Below, piece by piece: positions 11,512 to 23,683 of a stretch of 64,000 nucleotides of DNA; positions within the stretch are counted from its first letter, which is position 1, and every line of letters starts with the position of its first letter. Source of the stretch: Neospora caninum Liverpool (taxonomy: Eukaryota > Apicomplexa > Conoidasida > Eucoccidiorida > Sarcocystidae); assembly GCF_000208865.1 (NCBI RefSeq), contig NC_018385.1:1594724-1658723 (forward strand), written 5' to 3'. The notes beneath the pieces are model-generated. The model was not told where the DNA came from, searched no databases, and was given only the letters and a program-made list of their open reading frames with translations. The position numbers and the translations under genes are program-made.

Positions 11512-14500
11512 CAGTCTAGAGCACATCGTCATGGAGCATCTTCCAGTTGATTTTGAAGTCCCCTAAGCAGCTGTTGTTTCTCTGACGGTCCCGCGAGCTC
11601 CCAAGACGACGGCTATATGTGCTTCCGACTGGAAAAGTCCCTTGGAAGTCCGACAGCTACTCCCTGGTCTCCGCGTGCAAGCGAGCCGAGCGCGCAAACT
11701 CCAACCGGATCGCCGATCAGCTGTTTTGCTTTTCACAGGAAAGATGTCACCGAAGTGAACAACAGTTGTTAGTGACTCAAGCATTTGAAGCCGTTGGTGC
11801 TCATTGTTTTTCAGCAGGCATTCAATGTCAGTTTCCATTTTCTTGATAGATCTCTGAGGCCCAAGCAGTGGGTGATCTCGATACCCAGCGTCCGTGGGAT
11901 GGCAGGGGCAGAAAAAGCACGGCGTGACTCGTTTTCAACGTGACATACATGTCATGCTTGGAGCGTGCGCGCAGTCCAACGAAAGCTAAGGTTTAGATCC
12001 GGCGCCTCCGTAGGAGACCGTCACTACCGCGCGTATGGCATTAGTGTCATCGCAGCAGGCACAGTCGTGGTCACTGTGTGGGTCATTTCGCCTCTAGGAA
12101 TGCGTGCAAGGGGAAGCGAGCAGCTCAATGTTGTCGCCATGAATCCTGGTTTCCAGGACGCTTTCCTACAAGCAGGACGAACATTGGAAGGTGGTGAAAG
12201 AGTTTGCGTGGCGGCAACTTGCGTAACGTGGCTCGTCTGTTCATCCTCACTTGTTTTCAAGTTTTACCCAGCCAAAAAATCCAAGGTTGTTTCGTGTAGA
12301 ATTCTCTGTGTTGTATTGTCCGTCTTCGGAACCTCGACACCGCTTCTGCACAAGAAATGAATGTTTTTACCGTAATCTATAAATTCTTGAGATCCTCTGT
12401 TTTGTCGGTAGCCTCCACCGGCTGCGTTGTCATTCGTAGTGGAGGGCGTTGTGCTTTTACCATTTTTGCCACTGTAGCTTCAGCGGATCCTGTTGTCAGC
12501 TTTAGTCGAGCAAGACGACGGGAAAAATAGTTGGCGCTGTAAACGCAGAGCTCCTGTGATACATGAATTGGAAGGTGAACTACCTGAGGGGCAACAAGTG
12601 GGAATGCTGTCTTTATATCGGGTGGCATGACCTTGGGTAACGATGGAGGTCACACTGCTTACGCCACTAGCTAAGGAGAGCCGAATCTGTACAGAAAGGC
12701 TCTTCTGGTGACTCCGGGATGGCTTGGCAAATCCTTGCGAAACACCGGGCTTACGCTGGAGCATTAAGGCCGGCATGTGCGGCTCTGGCTGCTGGCGGTA
12801 CGAAGGGAAGCAGCCTTGCAGCAAGTGCCATAAGAGTGTGCTTGCTTGGTTGTCTGAGCCGGCAGCAGTTAGTCTAGGTTAACGTGGTGTGTGATCGTGG
12901 ATGCTGTTAAACGAGTCTTTTCCTTTGTTTTGCTGTCTCACTCGTTCTGGATTTTGCAGCAACAACAGCGAAAGGTGCGGAAAGAGAGGATGGTGTGTGT
13001 TTGAGAGCAATATCCTCTGGTGAATATTTCTTGATTGTACGAAGTGTGACAAGTGTCGCTATCGCGTGTTACGGTCCTTCCGTTTGTCCTTTTTCTTGCA
13101 GGAGACGTGTCAGTAGTCGACGGTCGGAGTTCTCCTGTTGTCAATGGCAGTTTCGTGGTCTAGTGCTTCTAACCCAATTCCCGCGTGGGTCATTGTGCTG
13201 CATGGGGGGCTGCTTTCTGCGTCCTGTCGTCCGTGACTTTCTGCTATGATATCTACAGTGGTTGCTGTGGCAGAGATTTCCCCGTAACGAGTCACCCCCA
13301 TTTTTGTGTGTGTTTCTGCGTCCAGTAACACATTCTTAGGGTAATCAGGCTGTGACGTGCACATAGCACTTCGCTGTCATGATGGAGTACGTGCGGGCTC
13401 TCCAACACTGTCAGCTACCCCGTGGGAGCCCAAATTGGCCGTGTCTCTTCTCGTGGAAAAGCCCATCTAGGTACAGATTGCTTTTTCACGGGGGCGTTAC
13501 ATAGCGCTACTAGCGTCAAGGAGAAGAGTCAATCCGGTAGAGTCGGAAAGGCGGGTGAACGGTTCCGGTGCACCGTGGTCGAGGGTTCGTGTTCGCTTCT
13601 CATGGCGGATGAGTTTAATACATTTGCTAATGCTCTGCACAATAAGTTGGTGGGACGAGAGATGTCATGGCTTGGCAACGCCTATGTTTTCCCTGTTGTT
13701 GCAGACCTTGTTTACCCCGGGGCAGCCCACAAAGTTACTTTGGGACGACCCTCAGTGTTGTTCGTTTCTTGGCGAGGGCCACTGAATTGGTCCATTTGTT
13801 CAGTTTCTTAATATCTATGGGCAGACCGTGAATATTCGTCAGGTGATGCAAAATTATCAGCATTTTGCTGTCTACGTAGCCCAGCAAGCTTCGTATCCGC
13901 AGAAGCGTGACTGTGCATTTTTGTTTGATTCCGTTTGTCCATAACTTGGACGCCAGTGAACTGGCGTGTGATGGATAGTGTCAAGCGGAAGACTGCAACT
14001 GTCATGTGATGTGTCAGGAAGCTCGCTTGTACTAGTGGAGTGGCCATGGATGTATGACCGTCGTCTGATGATACATCAGCACTTCATATAGATTCAGCTA
14101 TTCGTTTCATCTGTTCACGTGCAGGATTCTCGAATGGTGAAACGGTCAAATGTACCTTTGCCGAGTATCCATGAATGGAGGGCCGGTGTGCTGAGGAAGA
14201 GGCGTCAATTGGATTTAAGAGCTCCGCCAAGTGCCCTCGTTTCCTGGTATATGCTTTGGCCTGTCGATACCTTTGCATCGGTGTTAACACAAGCGGCACT
14301 GCTCGGAGATATCGTGGATGGGTACGGAACCAGCGTGTTCGTGGGTTGGTGTCTGTCGTTCTGACACAATCGCGAATGTTTGATTGCGTCGGACTCCGCT
14401 GGTTGATGACATGCCTAGCTTGTTGTCTCTCAACACGTGTATATGGCAGTCATTTTCGTCTTATACCGTGCTGTACTCAGGAAGCGCTGTTAACAATTTT

Positions 14501-15688
14501 TCACGTGTAGTTCTAAGGGCTACGACTTCAGCAGCTGTAGACGGCTCCAAGCTCGAATTATGTAATTCATGGCCGATGGAGCACTCGTCCGGCTGCGACG
14601 ATACTGTATTAACGAGTAGCAGCTCCTTCGGTCAAAGAAAATCCGTGTGGTTTCTGGCAGCTTCGTACCCACGAGCCCCAGTGCCAATATCACAGGTAGC
14701 AGTGTAGAAAGGGCACATCGTTGTCTATCAAATACGAACAGTTTTACACCATCGCCGCCCGGTAAGGAGCGTCACAGCTGATGCAGGCTTCCATTTGCCA
14801 CTCGTTAGAATTCACAACCGTATTGAACGCCAGTTGAGGAGCTCAGATCTGTGGCACTTTCGAGTGAATGACGTAATCGCGGACGGCGTAGAGATGGGGT
14901 GTGACGCCTGCCGAAATTGCCGGCACTGCTTGAACATAAGCAGTGCCGGCAATTTTTGGCAGTAAGTCATCGTCACAGTGGCAGTTCGTATGTGTGTTCG
15001 TGTTCTTCGCCTGCAGAGCTCCGCTAAATTATTTCAGGGCTATCGCTCCGCGAATTGAAGTTGGTCGCTCAAGATTACTCTCTACGCCAGGCACTTCGTC
15101 CTAATGTGGCGTTGTAACACGAATGGAAGTCGTGGTATTTGATCGCTCTTGCCCGTGCTACTGGACCCCTTCGAACAGCATTTCATGTCCCCTCGAGGTG
15201 TCACAAAAAATCAGGCTTCTGGGATATACGTAGATGTGCTTTCTACTGAAGCAGGCCAGAACTCTTCCCAAAAAAAGCATCGTCCCGCTCCGTCAGATAT
15301 GGCATTCGCTCAGATCGTTGCTGGTACTGTCAGCGTCAGCCGCCTGTGGAACTGTATCGACACCACTGAGAGTTTCTTAAATAATGCGAGACGAAGTAAT
15401 ACAGTGACAGTTTTACAACATTCCCGGAGGCAACTCTTATCTACCTTCCTTCATATGCACCTACAAAGCCTGACCAACGTTACCACCATTGCGCTGAAGC
15501 ACTGAATACAAAGTTTCCAGAGAGGGGGACGTTGCCAGAGCCGTTCATGGCCATGCACATGTAGTAGGAGTCTTTTCCATCGAAACCTCTGTGACAGAAC
15601 TTTCCACGCTTACCTTGGATAGTCTCGTGTCCGTTTCATTGTATTGAATCAGGCAAATGCTGCCAGTTGAACGCACAAAAGAAAAACC
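11512..15688. other. Gene-poor stretch
   Basis: This 4.2-kb stretch holds only short overlapping ORFs, several of which begin at non-ATG codons. The best is 11965-12360 (+, 131 codons, one hydrophobic segment), which I do not consider supported. The one structured element is the foldback at 14908-14962, listed separately. Confidence 0.4.
14908..14962. repeat. Long inverted repeat (hairpin)
   Basis: The arms at 14908-14930 and 14939-14962 are reverse complements over CTGCC and AATTGCCGGCACTGCT, with a small A-rich mismatch between them. They are separated by an 8-base loop (14931-14938). Either strand would fold into a stem of about 22 bp. It lies more than 700 bases from the nearest recognised gene. 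It could be a small-RNA precursor, the end of a decayed foldback element, or a cruciform-forming site. Confidence 0.8.
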
Positions 15689-16327
15689 TTAACGAGTCGC
15701 CTCGGTTTCATCACGGCAGTGGTATGGATCCTGATCAGTGCGTACCAGAAACGGCGGAAGAAGCTCCACTGGTAGCACACCTGCATCTAGAGCATGCTTG
15801 TACATAACAGCAAGCTCATCATCAGTGACGTGGCTTGTCCGTGAAAGGAAGAAAAGTCTCTTGAACGGTACAGGCCCTCCGACGATGGCGTAGTTATAGT
15901 CAGTCCACAGTACCCAGTAATTTCCCAAATCTCCTTGCGATGGCGGGCCACTTCCTGTGAAGTCCACTTTGAAGCGTGCCTCTTTGATGATACCGTCTTC
16001 TGAAACCGGCGACACCGGATACGCCTTTCCGCGAACTTCACCGAATGCCCTTCTGCGACAGCTATTACGTACATCAACAGTTGTCGATCCTGGGGTCAAG
16101 GAGTACTCAGCGGTGCTGCACGTACACCCTAATTCAAAGGTTGCTTTCGCAGCCAGGTTGCTGGCGTGCTCGTACCAGGTACCTAAGTACCTGTTAATGT
16201 CCAAGTTCTTCATGACACGCACTTCTCTGGACAACGCCTCAGCCGAAGCCAGCTGCCCTTGCATCGACTCCGTCAAAGAAGTGAGAACAAAGATGAAAAA
16301 CGTCAACATGCCGATTTTAGCGGACAT
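15689..16327 (-). CDS. Secreted lipocalin, bacterial Blc/ApoD type, 212 aa
   Basis: This is a single minus-strand exon from ATG 16327 (AAAGATG context) to TAA 15689. The open frame continues 46 codons upstream but has no better ATG there, and this start exposes a signal peptide: a hydrophobic core at residues 7-18 with cleavage likely near 24-29. Mature-protein landmarks fit a lipocalin barrel: the G-x-W motif in RYLGTWYE at 46-53, then YWVLWTDYNYAIVGGP at 137-152, followed by RLFFLSR at 157-163, the pattern seen in bacterial Blc and apolipoprotein D. The total length is normal for the family. Cysteines at 68, 70 and 90 and one near the C-terminus could form disulfides, which fits a secretory or vacuolar location. 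Lipocalins carry small hydrophobic ligands such as lipids or sterols; the ligand here is unknown. The neighbouring actin-like gene lies 1.1 kb upstream on the same strand as a separate unit. Confidence 0.9.
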   Translation of the reverse strand: MSAKIGMLTFFIFVLTSLTESMQGQLASAEALSREVRVMKNLDINRYLGTWYEHASNLAAKATFELGCTCSTAEYSLTPGSTTVDVRNSCRRRAFGEVRGKAYPVSPVSEDGIIKEARFKVDFTGSGPPSQGDLGNYWVLWTDYNYAIVGGPVPFKRLFFLSRTSHVTDDELAVMYKHALDAGVLPVELLPPFLVRTDQDPYHCRDETEATR

Positions 16328-17428
16328 CTTTCTCCGTGGAGAGGAACGCCTGCTGCACATTAAGCGTCGTGGAGTCGGACCTTGGCAAAATATCTCGGGT
16401 GGAGACCGAGTGAGGAAGATTTTATCTGTGCACGAAAACCTCCGGGGGGTATCGCAGTGTATCACGTAATATTATCTCGAGTTATCTTCCGTGAGACGGT
16501 TGTATCCGCGCGAGAACAGAAGATATCTAGTGGAATGCAAAACACAGGCTCCCCGATGCCATCGGTGGGTGCAAACGATGTCAGTGCTAACTATGTCGAA
16601 GGCATCCGTTTGATGCGGACAACAATGAAGGCCAAGACGCTGAAAAAGGCAATACGGCTGATAGGAGGCTCACAGACAACGGAAAAGAAGCATGTATACT
16701 CACATTACATGTCGCACATATGAGCGATCGCAACGACAGTGGAGACGAACGTTTCATCTGTTGCTTGTGGTTCAATAGTGACGACGCAAACGGAGTGAGC
16801 TATCGCCTACCTGTGGTCACTTTCTCACATGCATGCACGGAAGACACATGTCCCCTAGCATTCAGTGGCTGGACTCTCTCAACTTATACTTTGAAAGGAA
16901 ACTTCCGTTACATGGTGGTGACGAGCAAAAACAGACTCACGGCCTACTACTTTGCGCCACAAATGGCGCTCCAGTTCGGCACGCGCCACAGATGCACACG
17001 TTAGCTCGCAATAGTGGAGCCTCCCCTAGAGCTTGTGCGCTATCTTTCATGACTTCGAAAGGGCTATATTTATCATACAGAGTGTAACCTGTCTCTTCTG
17101 GCAAGAAAATGAACATGTGCCCAGTGAAAATTTTCGCCGCGACCGACGCACACTTAGAGTGTCTTCGTATCACACCTGCAATGATCAGCCCGGAATCGCC
17201 AATACTGCAGCAAACTAGTCCGTACGTGTGCCCAACAACAGGGTGGCGCTACTAGTTCGCAAGATCCGGGTTGTTGCACTTTTTATACCTTAACTTACAA
17301 CTGGTGAACCTGTAATGGCAGCACCAGTTACATCAGTGACCCATAGAAAAATCGTAGCCGTCACGAGGTTCCGTGGCTCCGCGGCATTCCGCGGTCATTT
17401 GACAAAAATACAGTCTTTTGGAAGCAAT
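16328..17428. other. Intergenic: lipocalin upstream region and actin-like gene 3' flank
   Basis: No supported gene. The stretch should contain the lipocalin promoter and leader and the 3' UTR of the actin-like gene. A CATGCATGCA-like word occurs near 16830. Confidence 0.45.
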
Positions 17429-19544
17429 TTATCGACCCATATTTCTTTCATGTATCATGTTTGCAAGCGTTCTACTTCCGTCTTCGTATTCATGCCTCTG
17501 GATGCAGAACTTTTCGAAAGTCCCGAGACTACCAAGCATTGAACCACCAACCCATGCACTGAATCGTCTATGACTATCTGCAGCAATAGAGAAAGGATCT
17601 TTCTCCACCTGTTGTAGACATAGAAGCTCCCCGTGTAGTCTTTTAGACAAATTTCCTAGGAGAGAAGAGCCACCAGCCAGAACGATATTCTGTTGCATCT
17701 CCTCCTGAAACTCGGGGTCCGTCGCTGCAATAGCAGCTTGGACAATGCTTTGCAGTGTATCACATGCACGGACTTCACTCTGCAGAGAAGGTGGAACATT
17801 GTCTTCGTTCAAAGGTGCGTCGATATGTAAGGACTCGTCGAACAAAAGTTCTGGTGGCCTGCAGCGGAGCCTCTGGTCAAGCTGCAGCGCCATCAGAAAC
17901 ACACATATACTGGCCACTGTAGTGTGGAACCTGGGGGGTATGTGTGGTCACCTCGAACTGCTCATTTCGAGGAAGAAAGAGGAACAATCAAGCCTTGCTG
18001 GCTCTGTGTTATCGGCTATCTTAAAGCCGTAAATCGAGTAGCAGTGAAGTTTGTCGTCCTAACTCGGAGGTGAGATTTTATGTTCTACCGGAAAAATGCA
18101 AGGCACACCGGTTGCGGGTGCGTCGGTGCTTTAGGCACCATGGAGCCGGCTTTTCCATCTAGCCAAATGTGTTTGTACCCTGATTCTCGTGGGACACCGA
18201 CAGCTGTAAAGGGAGTGTCGCTACTGATAAAAGGATCGACACTTTGTGCTGATTGAAGCACCAGCAGTGCAAACGTTCGCTCTCTTCAGTGCCTCATGTT
18301 CCCCTCTTCTGACTTTTCCCACATAGACAGCACTGTGAAACCGTACTTCGATGACCGATCCGTCGGGTAGTTGGAAAGCCCTGTCTTCGAAATCCGACGT
18401 GTCTGCCCTCAGCAGCTGAGAGCGCTCGTCTGGGACCGCCACTTGACACAACTTGTGTTTGATTTCCTCCGTTACTGCTGGTGTGTGAAGATGCATGTAG
18501 GGGTCGAACCAAGAAGTTTCTGCAAGAAGTTGATTGAGAGAGGATGTTATTGCTCCTCCTGCAGTCAATGCACATGGTGTGCCCAAGTGACGAAAGTAGG
18601 ACAGTCAGGCACGTGTCATTCGGGCACGGCAAATGACAAACGGTGATCTGGACTCTCTGTAGGGCTGAGCGGTTGACTGGAGAGCAATCGAGGACTGGTC
18701 ACCTGCTCTGAACGATCGAAACGTCGCGTAGGCCAGCGGAAAGCCTTCGAAGACTGGAACGGCGCTTGTTATACTGTGCCCGATCTCGACCACTAGGCCC
18801 CGTGATCGGCCTGCACGAGCATACCATCATCAGGAGACATTGATATGGGACACGCTGGTGGCGCACAAGCAACCGAAACATTTTCGACGATTATCCGATA
18901 ACTCGTTGAAGAAGGAAACTGAATGATACCGGATAGAGGGAGCTTACCTGAAGAGAACAACGAAAGCGGCCCTGGATGGACCAGTGCCATCCGCTTGCAT
19001 CTAAATCGCTCGAAAAAAACTTCAAAGATCCATTCTTTTATGGAATTTGACGCCAGAGAGGGGCATGTGAGAAGGAAGGTCATATCATCTGTTTCTGGAG
19101 GAGGTAGCTTTTTTAATGCTACCTCCCAAAGGTCTTCTGTTGCGTCTTTATCCAGTATCATACCATTCCGTATAGGGTAGTTTAACTCGGCATCTGAAAT
19201 TGCAGCAGTCGACACAAGAAATCCAGGAGTTGCCTGAAATACCCCGAGACTACTTTAAAAAACGCCCGAGTTCTGTGTACACAGGATTCTGCATAGTTTT
19301 GTTCTAGTTCGCGCTAACCTCCTGAAAATGTTTTCCACGCGTCGTTACCAAGGAGAACTTCAGTCTCAAGACAAGATCCATCCTCGATGTGCCCGTCATC
19401 GGAGTCTCCTTGCCTGGTAACTGTTGCACGTAGGGAAGGAACGACGCTGCGTGGCAAATCCTCCCCCGAAAAGCCAATCTTCAGACTGTGTGATCCATTG
19501 TCAAGCACAACAGTTTCAACTTCATCAAATGTACACTCGAGCAT
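17429..19544 (-). CDS. Divergent actin-like protein (ALP/ARP family), 414 aa
   Basis: Exons on the minus strand are 19544-19319, 19193-18948, 18810-18703, 18558-18347 and 17881-17429. The first three introns are phase 1 and the last is phase 0. The spliced product follows the actin fold from end to end: VVLDNGSHSLKIGFSGED (residues 12-29) is phosphate loop 1, YPIRNGMI matches the actin YPIEHG segment, SLFSSGRSRGLVVEIGHS (about 153-170) matches actin SLYASGRTTGIVLDSGDG, and NIVLAGGSSLLGNL, then AWVGGSMLGSLGTF, match the actin adenosine loop and C-terminus. Length is close to that of actin (about 375 aa). The second phosphate loop is altered: DSGDG is replaced by EIGHS, so ATP binding or hydrolysis may be weak. 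It is not conventional actin, and I cannot assign it to a numbered apicomplexan ALP. Such proteins work in chromatin complexes, dynactin-like complexes or parasite-specific trafficking. Confidence 0.9.
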
Positions 19545-22500
19545 GGCTGGAAAAACGGACGACCTCTCGATGGCAGTTGCACTGGAAACGCATCAATAAA
19601 ATCGTGTCCTGCGGCTTCAAACGTGAACGAAAAAGGCCACCACTATGTCGTTAATCGTTGGTCGTTGTGGGCACCTAGCAAGGAGGGACTCGAATACTGG
19701 ACGTGGAAACCCCCACTCCCCCAGTAGCAGCGAAGAGTGGTATCGGTGAACAGATTACGGCACTCCAGAGAACTGTAAACTGGTGAGATCGTAAATTCCA
19801 CCTCGGTGCCGTCTCGCGTGCTGCGGACACGGGGCAGTTCAGTCTAAGCCGCTGCTGTACTCCCAGTGCAGCTGGGTGAAGCTAATAGAATGAAATATAT
19901 TTCCCCCTATATGCCCTTAATAGACCGATCATCACAAGCTACGTGGCTGACCAGTACAATAAGGAGCTGCTGTTCAGATGCTCGGGCTACCTATTAAGCG
20001 TGTGTATTGTACTCCCTTGCGCGCAAGACTTTACGTGACCGCGAAACACTTTGGCAATTCTATTTTGTTCGAGAAATATCCTGAGTAGACGGTGGAACAC
20101 CTTGGAGCATCGCATGCGGATTACCGTGACTTTTCGAAAACAGCACGGAAAAGACGTGTTGACAGATTCGGAAGTGGAACTATACGACGCGTGGGGATCT
20201 GTTGGGAAATCACCAAAGTCCTTTCCTAACACTCAAAAATAGACAACACTCTTCTGGTCCTTCAACCTGTTCCACTGGAAAGAGTCGGAAGGTCCGCTGT
20301 TGTGCTTGGAAACGAAGGGCCAGAGATATATACACACGCATTATGGAAGTTCCCACTTCAGGGCCCTGTGACGAGACTCAGAGCATGTCCTAAACAAAAA
20401 GATGAAGATCATCGAATGCCCTATGAATTTTTTCGTCACAGCGACGGACCAGAAGGTATTTGGTGCTTCCTTTGCTAAATTGTTATCAAGAGCATGAGGA
20501 AACCGGCAGCACTGCGTTACCATAAACATACCAATTCCCCATACATTTTATTGCCGAAAGCCAGTGCCAGTACACATAAAGGACTGTGGGCTGAGCAGTA
20601 GTTAACTCTTGGTCACCCCTATTCATTGACGATGACGGATTTTTCTGAACCTAGCTCATCTCCACAGACTTGAAAAACGGTCATGCATGAATCGTTACCT
20701 GCTATGTTATCGTTTTACTCAGCTCAGCTCACGTTGAAATCTGCAAGGAAGAGATATTTTCTTCCTTTTGGGCATGCGCAGATATCTGATCAATCACTGT
20801 GACAAATGGACACTGCATTATTGTTTCAAAAATGTACCCTGGAGCAAACGTTCCACCTCCATTGGGTGGTACTCATTTGAAATGTGAGCGTAAACCGAGT
20901 CGGCCACGGGCGCTCACTGTTTCTAAATATTCACTGAACCGAATCTGGCAAACTGCTTTCTGGTTAACTCGAAAGAGACTTTCGACAGGCAACCAGCAAC
21001 GAAGTTTCGCTTCGTCTTTCGCCACACCAACAAATGTCCGTCAACGGACTGCACGCCGTAGAGGTACGGTATTCCTTCAGGTTTCCTTTGCCTCATTTCT
21101 ACTATGGCCCATTTCATCACTTGCCTGTTCCTACCATAGAAGTCGTACATTGAGAAGAATAAAATCACTCTTCTCTTTACTCTCTCCTTCCCTCTGATGG
21201 ACACTAGCAAAAACTACAGAGCACTCAACAAGGAAGGTACGTTCTTGGCTACTACGAACGTGTACCAGTTCCTGCTGGCCGCTGACGCTGATTTCTCTAA
21301 GATTAACTGGCCTTTAACCAGTGTTCTACCCTCCTCGATACTCCTTATGAGGGTAAAATGGCAAGCAACAGACTTCAAACATCTGCGTTTCTGGCCCATA
21401 AGAAGGCAATTTTGTTCTGTGTCCTACAAATTCAGATTCCTACGGACCTGTGTTCAAAGGGCACCCTACCCACCACTCGGTGTGTGCTTCTTATAGGTGC
21501 TGCTTGCCTAGGTTGTTTCACGTGACATCTTATTTCGTGCTCGGAGAGTTATGCGAGCAACGTGGAACGGTACACCGTATGTTGAACGTAACAAAATAGG
21601 GCAAGAGAGGAAGTGTCGCTGTTCCCTGTCCTGCCATCTTCTGCCCGTGCCTCACTTATTGTTGGGGTAGTCTCCAATCTTCCTTGCTTAATGTGCAGAC
21701 AGCTGTCGCTCTGACAGCTCATTTATTCATGCCCCTTTAACGGAAACTAGCTATCCCACTCTCCTGGACTCACTGCACCGCCTTTTCCCTTGTCTTTTTT
21801 CGTAACCATTCACGTTTGCCGCTCGGGGGGTCCCCCCTCTAAGGGCAGTCCACCTCTGACGAATACACTGGTGGCTGTGTCGATTATAGATCCCGCAGGT
21901 TCGTCTCTATCTCTGGGGGAATAATTTGTGTGTAGTCTTTGTGTCCACATTAGCTTGCTGTCCCTTGTGCCCCGACATCTGTCGGGATACCCTGCGGTGG
22001 GTGAACGGCTCCCAATGTCACACGGGGTTTTTGGCACAAAATTTCCAAGGGCTTGTTTCGCGCATTTTCCGTACATCGCCGGCCTCAGACTGAAGGATAT
22101 TTCCAGCACAAATTTGTTGGCCCACGAAACGTGGTTGAGGCTGGATCTTCTCAGAATACCATTGTCCTTGTAAGGTGGCTACGGGGGTCGAGAAAGAAGG
22201 GAGAAAAAGAAGGTGAAGTGAGTTAAAGTAGGGATGAACACAAATGACTAGAAGACTGTGAGATAGTGATCGGTATCGGAGAGCAGACTCCCTAAATTTG
22301 GCGGCGTCCGGTGTTCCTCCGGCAGCGTTTCGCTTCCGTGATACGGCGTGTTGCGAAGACAGGAACTACAGAATCACATTGTCGCCCCACTCTCGATGCT
22401 TAAGGAAATTATTCGTTCCGCTCTTCAACTTTGTATCCAGTCCCTTGATCGAACCGTTCCCGGTGAAACCCTCCACCACCCTGCTTCCCTCACCAGTACA

Positions 22501-23683
22501 CGTTTTACGAGTTTAGCCCGAGAAAGCGAGGAACCTGGGGGGCCGGACAATCTGTCGTTACCCCATCGATAAGTTCGAGCGGTGTGAAATAAAGTGCTTC
22601 GCAACGCTTGTTGCCGCCTTTGGCTTTGTAGCCACTCCCGGTTGAGTAATCGTGGATGCTCTTGGCGCTGCCTGGAGAGCTAAAAAGTACGCAAATACAA
22701 CACAAGTGTGTCAGAAGGCGTTGCCTCCTTCCCTACTCTCAAGCTATGTCTTGAGAACCACGGCAGCCTGTCGAGGTAGTGTCTTGGCCGGCTGGTTAAG
22801 CCGTACCTACTTTCCCAGACGTTGGTGTGTTGACATCTTCCGTGGTTGTTGTTTAGCAGCGTTTGTTGGATGCCAACCCTCTCCAAGAGAAATTTCATGT
22901 GATTTTGTCTCCATGCATATAGCCTTCGCATTCAGAAAAGGGCTCTCGACACACTGCTTTTTCTTGCCGACATGCGCCGCATGTGATCTGCTGCGCGCTA
23001 CTCTGAGTGGAGTTTCATTCCACTGCGAGAGGTGTTGGAGGCTGCTGACTGTTTCTGGCCCGCTACTTCTTCCTATCCATTTGGTTTCGACGTTTCTCTC
23101 TCCTTTCCTTCTTTCCACCCGTAAAGTATTCACCAGGATCGATCCTCCGAGTTTTACTTTCCTTCCGCCGGCCTGGCGCATCTGTGCCGCACACGGCGGA
23201 AACGCGAGCTACTTTTTCGCCCTCCCCTACCGCACTGCATTTTTCTGATGTTCTCTCGAACGGAAGGTACTTTATTCCTTTCTCAAGGGGTTTTTCTTAC
23301 CATTGCATACCTCTGCTTGCCAATTTCTACTGCATCGCCTTACACCTTTGTCTTGTATCCTCGAGAAGATCCGCTCCTTCCGATCCGCGGCCGTCTTGTT
23401 CTGTTTGGCGGCCTCACCACTCCCGCCACAGCGTGCAGCGACACAGCTGGGCCGATGCACGCGGTTTCTTCCTCTTTCTTCTTTCTTCGCACACGCTTTC
23501 GAAATTTAGCGGGACTCATATCCTTTGCTCTGAAATGCCTTCTTTGATTTGGGATTCATCCTGTCCTTCGCTTGCGTTCAGTTCAACTGCAATCATGTAT
23601 GCAGGCGCTCTCCCGCTCGTGTCATCGTTTCTTGTTAGCTTTTTCTTCGTATGGAACGGTGAAGAGAAAAAGATACCGACAAA
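19545..23683. other. Divergent intergenic region
   Basis: This 4.1-kb stretch separates the actin-like gene (-) from the large coiled-coil gene (+) and should contain both promoters and leaders. It has a pyrimidine-rich plus strand at roughly 23020-23560. The longest ORF is 198 codons (22652-23248); it is Cys/Phe/Ser-rich and unsupported. Confidence 0.4.

Noticed and set aside
18500..18520. GGGTCGAACC-like word resembling a tRNA T-loop
   Set aside because: It lies within coding sequence of the actin-like gene and no cloverleaf can be built around it.
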